Origin: an uncultured Christensenellaceae bacterium
GTDB lineage: Bacteria > Bacillota > Clostridia > Christensenellales > Christensenellaceae
Reading direction: 5' to 3'
Assembly: GCA_934438035.1 (NCBI GenBank)
Contig: CAKSBK010000098.1
Span: forward strand, 1 to 5,177
DNA: 5,177 nt
Positions 1 to 5,177 of the stretch are shown here, in pieces. Position numbers and translations under genes: made by a program. Within the stretch, counting starts at the first letter, position 1. Each line of letters starts with the position of its first letter. The notes below the pieces were generated by a model. It worked only from the letters and a program-made list of their open reading frames with translations, had not been told where the DNA came from and made no database searches.

Positions 1-2085
1 TATCTGGCGCTGCCGCTGGGAAGCATTTTGAACGGGCGGTATATGGTAGGAAAGGTATTGGGAATCGGAGGCTTTGGCATTACGTATCTGGGCTATGACC
101 TGACGTTGGAGATAAAGGTGGCCATAAAGGAGTATATGCCCTCTGCATTGGCTACACGTCATGCGGATAAATATAGCGTTGTACTGACGGGACGTGTTGA
201 AGCGGATTATAGGTACGGTATGGAGCGTTTCCTCGATGAAGCACGCATTCTTGCAAAACTCCAGAATACTCCTAATATCGTCTCTGTACAAAACTATTTT
301 AAGGAAAACAATACAGCTTATTTTGTGATGGAGTATATTGACGGCATGAGTCTCAAGGATTATCTTGCTTCCCGGGGAGGTAAGATTCCCTATGATCAGG
401 CGATGACGATTCTTGAGCCTGTCATGGAGGCGTTAGAGCAGGTGCATGCTCTCAATTTGCTGCACCGCGATATCAGTCCTGATAATATTTACATAACCTC
501 TAACGGGGAAAGCCGCCTGTTGGATTTCGGTGCGGCTAGGTTTGCTGTGGGAGACGGTAAGAGCGTATCTGTTATTCTTAAGCACGGCTATGCGCCGGAG
601 GAGCAGTATTCCAGCCATGGCAATCAGGGACCTTGGACGGATGTGTATGCCATGGGAGCTACGCTGTACCGCTGTATCACGGGTATTCTTCCGCCGGATT
701 CCATTGAACGAGTTCACGGAGATACGCTAAAAAAGCCGTCGGAATTGGGTATTCGTTTGCCTGTAAATGTGGAAAACGCTATTGTTAAAGCACTGGCGCT
801 AAAAACGGAAAATCGTTTTAGCAATATGTCTGAATTTATCCAAGCGTTAACCGGCAGAGCTTCGGTTCAAGATAAAATTACAGCCAGCGTAAGCAAAAAA
901 ACACAGGCTTTGTCTATGGGACGAAAGACTTGCGCAGAAAAAGAAACGGCAGGTCAAACAAAAAACGCCGTTTCACGTTTTATGGCTTACTTAAAAACAA
1001 ACCCTGTGATTGCTTGGGTATTTGGCTGCGGCTTGGCTGCGGTGGTTGCTCTGTGCATTATTCTCCCGATTGCTCTTTCGTCCGGAAATGATGCTCCGAT
1101 TGCTGATATTCCATCTTCTCCAAGCACACCGTCGGCAATACCGTCAGATCAACCGAATGTTCCGGTTGCAGATACGGTAGAATATGACCTGGGAATCTAT
1201 TCCGCCGCTATGAGTGTGCCGCAAAATTATGTACAACGTGAAAATTCCTATACCTTTATAGATAATGAGAATCAACGAATGGTTGCTCTGGTGGATTATG
1301 CATGGCAGTTTGGCGGACCTATCTATTCTCTTTCCGATGTGGAAAACAATCACGAAAAAATCGTGACAGAACTGCTGCAAAAACTCGAATTTAGCGGTGA
1401 TTATTCGATGATTACGGCAGGAGCGGATACTGTCGGAAGCCAGAATGCTTATCAGATATATTTCACCGTTACGGAAGATGGAGTAGTGATGGAATTCCTT
1501 ATAGAAGCAGTTGAAGGGCAGAATGGTTTTGGCTGTTACTTCCTGCTCGGCTGTTATGCCTCAGGCGATACTATAGGGCAAACAGAGGTTTATGAGGCGA
1601 TCTCTTCCTTCCGATGCAAAGGCCCGATTGATATTTCCTATGGCGTGGTGTCCGATTCGGCAGCTGGGGTAAAGGCAATATGCGACAGCAGTAAAATTAC
1701 TGATACTAAGAGCAGTTCATTTACATTGCCTAACGGAAACGGCGGAACAGCTATGCTTTTGTATTTTAATTCGGATTCAAATCAGTATATAGAGGTAGAG
1801 AAAGGCAATGCGTCGGGAAGCAACGCGAGTGAGTGTATGACGTATTTATGCGGATTTTGGAAAGATAACCCTAACGCTGCGCTGGGTGAGGCAAGAGAAG
1901 AAACCATCGGAGGCATAGTATGGCAAATTCAGGAGATAAGTTATAATTCTAACAGCGTTGCCGTTGCTGCTGCAGATATCAACGGTCAGCCTTATGTTGT
2001 AGGAATGAATACAGATAAGGCAAATGAATCCAATGCTCGTGCCATTTTTGCGGATGTACTTTCCACACTACGGCCGATTTCATAA
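1..2085 (+). CDS. Transmembrane serine/threonine protein kinase with two extracytoplasmic C-terminal domains (5' end missing)
   Basis: The reading frame is open from base 1. The TTG at 28 codes for an internal Leu just before the kinase fold, so the true start lies upstream; 694 residues are visible and numbered from base 1. Kinase landmarks are the glycine loop GIGGFG (21-26), the VAIK lysine (K43), the helix-C Glu (E80), the catalytic loop HRDISPDN (155-162, D157, N162), DFG (175-177), APE (198-200) and the helix-F Asp (D214). All catalytic residues are present, so it should be active. A charged linker leads to one membrane helix (about 336-359), then a Pro/Ser-rich stalk (about 362-390). 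Two similar-sized outer domains (about 394-540 and 546-694) follow; I do not recognise their family. They contain six Cys (512, 518, 539, 561, 612, 617). Inferred role: the outer part senses a signal and the cytoplasmic kinase phosphorylates Ser/Thr targets. Arginine codons are mostly CGN, unlike the genes after 2794. Confidence 0.93.
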   Translation, partial: YLALPLGSILNGRYMVGKVLGIGGFGITYLGYDLTLEIKVAIKEYMPSALATRHADKYSVVLTGRVEADYRYGMERFLDEARILAKLQNTPNIVSVQNYFKENNTAYFVMEYIDGMSLKDYLASRGGKIPYDQAMTILEPVMEALEQVHALNLLHRDISPDNIYITSNGESRLLDFGAARFAVGDGKSVSVILKHGYAPEEQYSSHGNQGPWTDVYAMGATLYRCITGILPPDSIERVHGDTLKKPSELGIRLPVNVENAIVKALALKTENRFSNMSEFIQALTGRASVQDKITASVSKKTQALSMGRKTCAEKETAGQTKNAVSRFMAYLKTNPVIAWVFGCGLAAVVALCIILPIALSSGNDAPIADIPSSPSTPSAIPSDQPNVPVADTVEYDLGIYSAAMSVPQNYVQRENSYTFIDNENQRMVALVDYAWQFGGPIYSLSDVENNHEKIVTELLQKLEFSGDYSMITAGADTVGSQNAYQIYFTVTEDGVVMEFLIEAVEGQNGFGCYFLLGCYASGDTIGQTEVYEAISSFRCKGPIDISYGVVSDSAAGVKAICDSSKITDTKSSSFTLPNGNGGTAMLLYFNSDSNQYIEVEKGNASGSNASECMTYLCGFWKDNPNAALGEAREETIGGIVWQIQEISYNSNSVAVAAADINGQPYVVGMNTDKANESNARAIFADVLSTLRPIS

Positions 2086-2107
2086 ATATAGTGTTTAACT
2101 CATGAGA

Positions 2108-2122
2108 TTTTCAAGTTGAAAA
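2108..2122. repeat. Short perfect palindrome between the kinase gene and the small gene
   Basis: TTTTCAA, a central G, then TTGAAAA form a perfect 7-base inverted repeat that ends just before the GGAG ribosome site at 2125-2128. In RNA it could fold as a weak, A/U-rich 5-bp hairpin, and in DNA it could be an operator half-site pair. The stem has only one G-C pair and no U-tract follows, so it is not a terminator. It may be chance in an A/T-rich spacer. Confidence 0.3.
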
Positions 2123-2134
2123 AAGGAGCAGGCT

Positions 2135-2443
2135 ATGGCAAACCTCAAAGAAAATTTGAATTATCCTCGTCGTACGGTAGTCTATGCTATTTTTGACGTT
2201 TTGGATCGTATGAATGCTAAGTATGAACAAGTCCCTGTAGGAGATATCAGAGCAGAAGTAACGATACATGGAAATACCGGCAGAGTTGCTTTTGCAGTGA
2301 CGGATTTGGGAGGGTCTGCTTCGGTTTTGCATATTGCTATGATACAGCCGATAACAAGCCTGACAGAAGAGGATAAGAAACTGGCCGTTCGATATCTGAT
2401 GGATTGTGTTCTTCGGCATATTGAAGAAATAGTACAAACTTAA
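2135..2443 (+). CDS. Small uncharacterised alpha/beta protein downstream of the kinase
   Basis: This is a 102-residue protein of no family I recognise. The ATG has a good ribosome site (AAAAGGAG, GGAG at 2125-2128, six bases before the start). It has no signal peptide and no membrane helix, so it is probably cytoplasmic. The residue pattern suggests an amphipathic helix (about 13-29), three beta strands (about 37-45, 49-57, 62-71) and a long C-terminal helix (about 77-100), which would be a compact alpha-beta-beta-beta-alpha fold. It starts 49 bases after the kinase stop on the same strand with no terminator between, so co-transcription is likely. That makes it a candidate partner, substrate or adaptor of the kinase; this is inference from position only. 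Arginine codons (5 CGN, 2 AGA) resemble the kinase rather than the right-hand genes. A minus-strand frame over it (2111-2437) is read as a shadow because the + frame has the ribosome site and a regular protein pattern. Confidence 0.78.
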   Translation: MANLKENLNYPRRTVVYAIFDVLDRMNAKYEQVPVGDIRAEVTIHGNTGRVAFAVTDLGGSASVLHIAMIQPITSLTEEDKKLAVRYLMDCVLRHIEEIVQT

Positions 2444-2524
2444 TAACTCTTTAAGACCAACTAAACGTTAAGCGAATCTAAAAGTTGTTTTTTCGCAGAA
2501 GATGAGAATTGTTGCAGCGATTCA

Positions 2525-2586
2525 AGCGGCAGAAGCGCTTTTGAGCTCCTCAAAAAAATATGGAAGTATAAAGCGCTGAAGCTGCT
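2525..2586. repeat. Imperfect 17-base inverted repeat (possible RNA hairpin)
   Basis: The arms are 2525-2541 and 2570-2586. In RNA they would pair as six base pairs (one G-U), a 3x3 internal loop, then eight perfect pairs (AGCGCTTT with AAAGCGCT), closing a 28-base loop. Inside the loop region TTTTGAG (2539-2545) and CTCAAAA (2549-2555) form a competing small hairpin. No T-run follows, so it is not a classic terminator. It could be a structured RNA element, an mRNA 3' end stabiliser for the upstream operon, or a remnant of a dispersed repeat. Confidence 0.4.
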
Positions 2587-2644
2587 TATAATTATCATAT
2601 ACGAATAAAGTTGAATAGAGGCATCATGAGTCAGCGAAAAAGCG

Positions 2645-2695
2645 GGATAATAGCCGGAGCTAAAACCTGCGCAAGCATACAGTTATTCCTTTTTT
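2645..2695 (+). terminator. Weak terminator-like hairpin upstream of the regulator operon
   Basis: GGATAA (2645-2650) can pair with TTATTCC (2683-2689) with one bulged T, and a run of six T follows (2690-2695). The loop is long (about 32 bases) and the stem has only two G-C pairs, so it is a poor rho-independent terminator. It lies in the right place to end transcription of the kinase/small-gene unit before the promoter at 2717. No better candidate is visible between 2444 and 2716. Confidence 0.25.
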
Positions 2696-2716
2696 AAAGC
2701 GATTTTTGCAAGAATA

Positions 2717-2745
2717 TTGACATTTATAACGCCATGTAGCATAAT
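2717..2745 (+). promoter_or_regulatory. Near-consensus sigma-A-type promoter of the regulator-DUF3842 operon
   Basis: A perfect -35 box TTGACA (2717-2722) is followed by a 17-base spacer and a -10 box CATAAT (2740-2745, 5 of 6 consensus bases). Transcription would begin near 2752, giving a leader of about 40 bases before the ATG at 2794. Such a strong promoter in front of an XRE regulator fits autorepression, but I see no clear operator palindrome overlapping it. Confidence 0.8.
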
Positions 2746-2793
2746 CTAATTACGAACCTTTCATTTCTTGTCTGTTTTTAAGGAGAAAATAAG

Positions 2794-3183
2794 ATGGAAA
2801 AAGACTTTGGGGAAAGACTTAAATATGCCCTGAGGATTAGGGGCATTCGCCAAAAAGAGCTTGCAAGGTTAACAAACCTTACCGAAGCCACGGTTTCAAG
2901 GTATATAAACAATCAAAGGACGCCCGATATTATTTTCATTAAGCAGCTTGTGGAGCTTCTCGGCGTGAGCGCGGATTTTCTTTTGGGGTTCAGCGATGAA
3001 ATTATAATTCGTCCGGATTCCGAAGAAGTTAAAAAGGCGAGCGCGGCGGGAAGAAAGAAGACTGTCAAATATAAGATTATCCGCATCAAGGACGGAAGCG
3101 AGCTCAATATAACGGATGCAAAGCAGGCAAAGGTGTTTGACAATTATTTTTTATGCAATAAAGACTTTATAAGAGAGGTATAA
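2794..3183 (+). CDS. XRE-family helix-turn-helix transcriptional regulator
   Basis: This 129-residue DNA-binding protein has an N-terminal HTH_3 (Cro/C1-type) domain at about residues 7-65. Helix 2 runs over about 20-27 (QKELARLT) and the recognition helix over about 30-39 (TEATVSRYIN). The typical NxxRTP turn and the GVSADFLLG ending follow. The remaining 60 residues are Lys-rich and of no domain I recognise; they may dimerise or bind a partner. The ATG is supported by TAAGGAG (2779-2785), eight bases before the start, and by a strong promoter at 2717-2745. Its stop overlaps the next start (TAATG), so it is translationally coupled to the DUF3842-type gene and probably regulates that operon or itself. 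Phage and mobile-element repressors share this fold, but no phage genes are seen nearby. Eight of its 11 arginines use AGA/AGG, like the genes to its right. Confidence 0.88.
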   Translation: MEKDFGERLKYALRIRGIRQKELARLTNLTEATVSRYINNQRTPDIIFIKQLVELLGVSADFLLGFSDEIIIRPDSEEVKKASAAGRKKTVKYKIIRIKDGSELNITDAKQAKVFDNYFLCNKDFIREV

Positions 3184-3593
3184 TGGCAAATATTCTCATA
3201 ATTGACGGTCAGGGCGGAGGAATAGGAAAACAGCTTGTTGCGGCGTTAAAGGAAAGAGGCGGCGGTTTTACGATTACTGCCGTAGGAACAAACGCCATCG
3301 CAACTTCGGCAATGGCAAAAGCCGGAGCGGATAAATACGCAACGGGAGAAAACTCCGTTAAGATTTTATGTTTAAACGCCGACGTTATAGCGGGGCCTAT
3401 GGGCATAGTAATGCCTAACGCCATGCTGGGTGAGGTTACTCCTGCAATGGCTGAAGCGCTTTCTCTCAGCCGGGCGAAAAAAATACTTATTCCCGTTTCA
3501 AAATGCAGCACATACATTACTTTGAGCGCAAGAGATTCGCTTTTTGAGCATATTCAGGACGCAGTAAATAAAATAACGGAGATTTTAACGTAA
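3183..3593 (+). CDS. DUF3842 family protein with a glycine-rich loop
   Basis: This 136-residue protein is recognised as DUF3842-like, a family found mainly in Firmicutes whose function I do not know to have been established. It opens with a hydrophobic strand and the loop IDGQGGGIGK (residues 7-16), which resembles the nucleotide-binding turn of a Rossmann-type fold. Other family-like blocks are GTNAIATSAM with KAGAD (35-50), ATGEN (53-57), a DVIAGPMGIVMPNAMLGE block (67-84) and ILIPVSKC (101-108). Nucleotide or cofactor binding is inferred from the loop alone. There is no signal peptide or membrane helix. The ATG shares one base with the regulator stop (TAATG), and GAGAGG (3173-3178) lies four bases before it, so translation is coupled. 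A rho-independent terminator follows at once. The minus-strand frame at 3209-3517 is a shadow. Confidence 0.88.
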   Translation: MANILIIDGQGGGIGKQLVAALKERGGGFTITAVGTNAIATSAMAKAGADKYATGENSVKILCLNADVIAGPMGIVMPNAMLGEVTPAMAEALSLSRAKKILIPVSKCSTYITLSARDSLFEHIQDAVNKITEILT

Positions 3594-3605
3594 ATTAAGC
3601 GTACC

Positions 3606-3636
3606 AAAAAGAGCGTTTTTCCGCTCTTTTCTTTTA
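3606..3636 (+). terminator. Rho-independent terminator of the regulator-DUF3842 operon
   Basis: AAAAGAGCG (3607-3615) pairs perfectly with CGCTCTTTT (3622-3630) around a six-base loop, and a T-rich tail (CTTTTATTT) follows. It begins 13 bases after the DUF3842 stop and separates this operon from lspA. The A-run before the stem would also allow some termination from the opposite strand. Confidence 0.9.
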
Positions 3637-3651
3637 TTTGCAGGATATTAA

Positions 3652-3660
3652 TGATATAAT
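3652..3660 (+). promoter_or_regulatory. Extended -10 promoter for lspA-rluD
   Basis: TGA followed directly by a perfect TATAAT (3655-3660) is an extended -10 element. No good -35 box sits 16-18 bases upstream; that stretch is the T-rich tail of the preceding terminator. Transcription would start near 3667, about 24 bases before the lspA ATG. Extended -10 promoters are known to work without a strong -35 box. Confidence 0.72.
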
Positions 3661-3675
3661 GTATATATAAAAGTT

Positions 3676-3681
3676 AAGGAG
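3676..3681 (+). promoter_or_regulatory. lspA: Ribosome binding site that decides the lspA start
   Basis: AAGGAG lies nine bases before ATG 3691 and six bases before an in-frame TTG at 3688. Both spacings are workable, but ATG is the far stronger start codon and the family begins just before its first membrane helix, so ATG 3691 is preferred. The choice changes the protein by one residue. Confidence 0.75.
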
Positions 3682-3690
3682 ACTCTTTTG

Positions 3691-4188
3691 ATGCTTGAGA
3701 TGATTTTGATTATTGCGGCGGTACTGCTTGACCGCCTTACAAAATATTTGGTTTGCGCAAATATATATAATTCTTCCGCGCAGTTTATTCCGGGCTTTAT
3801 AGGCTTCAGATATTGTGAAAACACCGGGGCGGCTTTCAGTATTTTCAATTCGCCGACAGGAACTGTTGTTCTTACGGTAATTTCCGCAGTCATGGCGGTT
3901 GTGCTTATATATGCGGTTTTTTATTTGAAGAAGAAAAACGCGCCGCGTCCCATAGGCTTTTTTCTTGCGATGATAGCGGGCGGAGCGATAGGCAATTTAA
4001 TCGACAGGCTGTTTTTGGGATATGTTATCGATTTTATAGAAACCGAATTTATGAATTTCGCCATATTTAACGTTGCGGACTGCTTTGTTACGGTAGGCGT
4101 GGCGCTTCTTATAATCTACCTAGTATTCACGAAAAAAGGAAGAGAGTTTTTTAAGGGACTCGATTCAAAAAAAGCAGAGGGAAAATAA
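3691..4188 (+). CDS. lspA: Lipoprotein signal peptidase (signal peptidase II)
   Basis: LspA is the integral membrane aspartic protease that cuts the signal peptide from diacylglyceryl-modified prolipoproteins just before the lipid-bearing Cys. The 165-residue length is normal for the family. Visible motifs are DRLTK in the first membrane helix (14-18), ENTGAAFS (43-50), GGAIGNLIDR (97-106) and FNVADC (126-131). The catalytic aspartates are D105 and D130 by family knowledge. Four membrane helices fit about 3-22, 58-79, 88-107 and 127-146, and a Lys-rich cytoplasmic tail follows. Transcription probably starts from the extended -10 promoter at 3652. Its stop directly abuts the start of the RluD-family gene, an order like lspA-ylyB in Bacillus subtilis. 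A minus-strand frame (3648-3893) is a shadow. Confidence 0.97.
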   Translation: MLEMILIIAAVLLDRLTKYLVCANIYNSSAQFIPGFIGFRYCENTGAAFSIFNSPTGTVVLTVISAVMAVVLIYAVFYLKKKNAPRPIGFFLAMIAGGAIGNLIDRLFLGYVIDFIETEFMNFAIFNVADCFVTVGVALLIIYLVFTKKGREFFKGLDSKKAEGK

Positions 4189-5127
4189 ATGCGCGAGCTT
4201 AATTTCGTTGCCGAGGAGGATTGCTCCGGAGTAAGATTGGATAAAGCTCTGTGCGTTTTGGCAGAGGGATACACGCGCTCGTTTCTAAAGAGAGTTATAG
4301 ACGACGGGGGAGTGCTTTTAAACGGAAAACCCGCCGAGGCAAAAACAAAGCTTAAAGTCGGTGACGTAATTACCGTAAGAATCGAAGAGCCTAAAGAAAT
4401 CGACGCAAAAGCAGAGGATATCGATATAGATATAGTTTATCAGGACGAGGACATCGCTGTTATTAACAAACCTCAAGGAATGGTAGTTCACCCGGCAAAC
4501 GGCAATTACACGGGAACGCTTGTGAACGCGCTTCTTTTTCATATTAAGGACCTTTCGGGAATAAACGGGAAAATTCGCCCGGGAATCGTTCACAGAATAG
4601 ATAAAGACACTTCGGGGCTGCTTGTAATAGCAAAAAATGATTTTGCGCATATTAATCTTGCGGAGCAAATTAAAAATAAAACAGCGCACAGGCAATATAT
4701 TGCGCTTGTAAGGGGAAATATAAAAGAAGATAAAGGAAAAATAGATCTTCCCATAGGCAGAAGCTCTGCTGACAGAAAGAAGATGGCGGTTACAAAGGAC
4801 GGCAGAAACGCGGTTACACACTACGAGGTTTTACGAAGATACGGTGAATATACTCTTATAAAGGCGGTTTTGGAAACGGGGAGAACGCATCAGATAAGAG
4901 TTCATTTTGCATACAGGGGGCACCCCGTGGTAGGAGACCCGGTTTACGGCCCCGATAAAAACGAATTTAAGCTTAACGGACAGCTTCTTCACGCACAAAA
5001 GCTTACGTTAAAACATCCCGTTACGGGGGAGACTATGGAGTTTACTGCGCCCATTCCCGAATATTTTAAAGAAGTCGTTTGTAAATTAGACAAAAAAGCG
5101 GGATATGAAGAATATAATTTTAATTAA
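4189..5127 (+). CDS. rluD: RluA/RluD-family 23S rRNA pseudouridine synthase
   Basis: This 312-residue enzyme converts specific uridines in rRNA to pseudouridine. RluD of E. coli modifies helix 69 of 23S rRNA (1911/1915/1917), but the exact target here is not proved by sequence; the B. subtilis counterpart beside lspA is ylyB. An N-terminal S4 RNA-binding domain (about 14-63, starting VRLDKAL) is followed by the catalytic domain. Landmarks are INKPQGMVVHP (92-102), HRIDKDTSGLLVIAK (135-149) with catalytic D138, GRTHQIRVH (231-239) and LLHAQKL (266-272). Length and motifs are complete. The ATG begins immediately after the lspA TAA, with AGAGGGA (4176-4182) inside the lspA end as ribosome site, so the pair is an operon. 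Thirteen of its 17 arginines use AGA/AGG. The 4318-4821 minus-strand frame is a shadow. Confidence 0.95.
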   Translation: MRELNFVAEEDCSGVRLDKALCVLAEGYTRSFLKRVIDDGGVLLNGKPAEAKTKLKVGDVITVRIEEPKEIDAKAEDIDIDIVYQDEDIAVINKPQGMVVHPANGNYTGTLVNALLFHIKDLSGINGKIRPGIVHRIDKDTSGLLVIAKNDFAHINLAEQIKNKTAHRQYIALVRGNIKEDKGKIDLPIGRSSADRKKMAVTKDGRNAVTHYEVLRRYGEYTLIKAVLETGRTHQIRVHFAYRGHPVVGDPVYGPDKNEFKLNGQLLHAQKLTLKHPVTGETMEFTAPIPEYFKEVVCKLDKKAGYEEYNFN

Positions 5128-5139
5128 AAAGGAGGGTTT

Positions 5140-5177
5140 ATGAAAAGCAATAAAATGATTAAGGCACAGGGCTTGGC
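5140..5177 (+). CDS. Start of an unidentified gene (3' end beyond window)
   Basis: A strong ribosome site, AAAAAGGAGGG (5126-5136), precedes ATG 5140, and the frame stays open to the edge (MKSNKMIKAQGL, 12 full codons). It begins 12 bases after the RluD-family stop, so it likely belongs to the lspA operon. In Bacillus subtilis pyrR follows ylyB, but these first residues do not look like a PyrR start. Too little is visible to assign a product. Confidence 0.7.
   Translation, partial: MKSNKMIKAQGL

Larger units (their letters stand above)
2444..2793. other. 350-base intergenic region without a convincing gene
   Basis: No reading frame here combines a start, a ribosome site and a protein-like sequence. 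It holds an imperfect inverted repeat (2525-2586), a weak terminator-like hairpin (2645-2695) and the promoter of the next operon (2717-2745). Short open frames exist on both strands: a + frame with ATG at 2502 (25 codons), a + frame with ATG at 2626 (23 codons), and a minus-strand frame open over 2464-2682. None has a good ribosome site, so they may be chance or remnants of a decayed gene. I see no tRNA, riboswitch or CRISPR repeat. The arginine-codon change in the flanking genes falls across this gap. Confidence 0.7.

Noticed and set aside
433..717. Minus-strand open frame of 94 codons inside the kinase gene
   Set aside because: It lies opposite the catalytic core, whose + frame has every kinase motif; it has no protein-like pattern of its own.
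530..730. Plus-strand open frame of 66 codons in another frame of the kinase gene
   Set aside because: It overlaps the DFG-APE region of the kinase and has no ribosome site.
1144..1380. Minus-strand open frame of 78 codons inside the kinase gene
   Set aside because: Shadow of the kinase outer domain; no ribosome site and no recognisable sequence.
2111..2437. Minus-strand open frame of 108 codons opposite the small gene
   Set aside because: It is slightly longer than the + gene, but the + frame has a good ribosome site, a regular helix/strand pattern and fits the operon direction.
2502..2579. Tiny + strand frame of 25 codons (begins MRIVAAIQAAEALL)
   Set aside because: It reads somewhat like a protein, but there is no proper ribosome site and it overlaps the inverted repeat; kept only as a possible remnant.
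2626..2697. Tiny + strand frame of 23 codons (begins MSQRKSGIIAGAK)
   Set aside because: No ribosome site, and its end coincides with the terminator-like T-run.
2444..2793. Riboswitch, tRNA or attachment site in the gap
   Set aside because: No tRNA arms, no known riboswitch core that I recognise, and no direct repeat pair flanking a segment were seen.
3638..3660. TTGCAG (3638-3643) as -35 box for the lspA promoter
   Set aside because: It is only 11 bases from TATAAT, too short for a functional spacer; the extended -10 explanation is better.
4318..4821. Minus-strand open frame of 167 codons opposite the RluD-family gene
   Set aside because: The + strand encodes a complete enzyme with all motifs here; the reverse frame is rich in Cys, Tyr and Phe with no family look.

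Overview
The window looks like chromosomal DNA of a Gram-positive, probably clostridial (Firmicutes) bacterium. The support is strong AGGAG-type ribosome sites, moderate-to-low GC, an lspA-rluD (ylyB-like) gene pair in the Bacillus/Clostridium order, a DUF3842-type protein, and a membrane Ser/Thr kinase of a style common in Clostridia. No genus can be named. All convincing genes are on the + strand.

Left block (1-2443): the 3' part of a transmembrane Ser/Thr protein kinase gene. Its frame is open from base 1, so the true start lies upstream of the window. It is followed 49 bases later by a small unrecognised alpha/beta protein of 102 residues. The two are probably co-transcribed. The kinase would sense something outside the cell through two C-terminal domains and phosphorylate targets inside.

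Middle (2444-2793): 350 bases with no convincing gene. They hold an imperfect inverted repeat, a weak terminator-like hairpin, and a near-consensus sigma-A-type promoter (TTGACA, 17 bases, CATAAT) serving the next operon.

Right block (2794-5177): a two-gene operon with a TAATG stop/start overlap, made of an XRE-type helix-turn-helix regulator and a DUF3842-type protein with a glycine-rich loop. It ends at a clear rho-independent terminator. An extended -10 promoter then drives lspA (lipoprotein signal peptidase) and an abutting RluD-family pseudouridine synthase. The first codons of one more gene run off the right edge.

The most striking large-scale signal is a change in arginine codon use across the middle gap. 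By my hand count the left block uses CGN for 24 of 30 arginines, and the right block uses AGA/AGG for 26 of 36. This suggests that the kinase block is a horizontally acquired accessory region set beside housekeeping genes, or that two genomes were joined in assembly. I did not find a clearly new defence or mobile system. The kinase/small-protein pair and the regulator/DUF3842 pair are the best candidates for unexplored biology.
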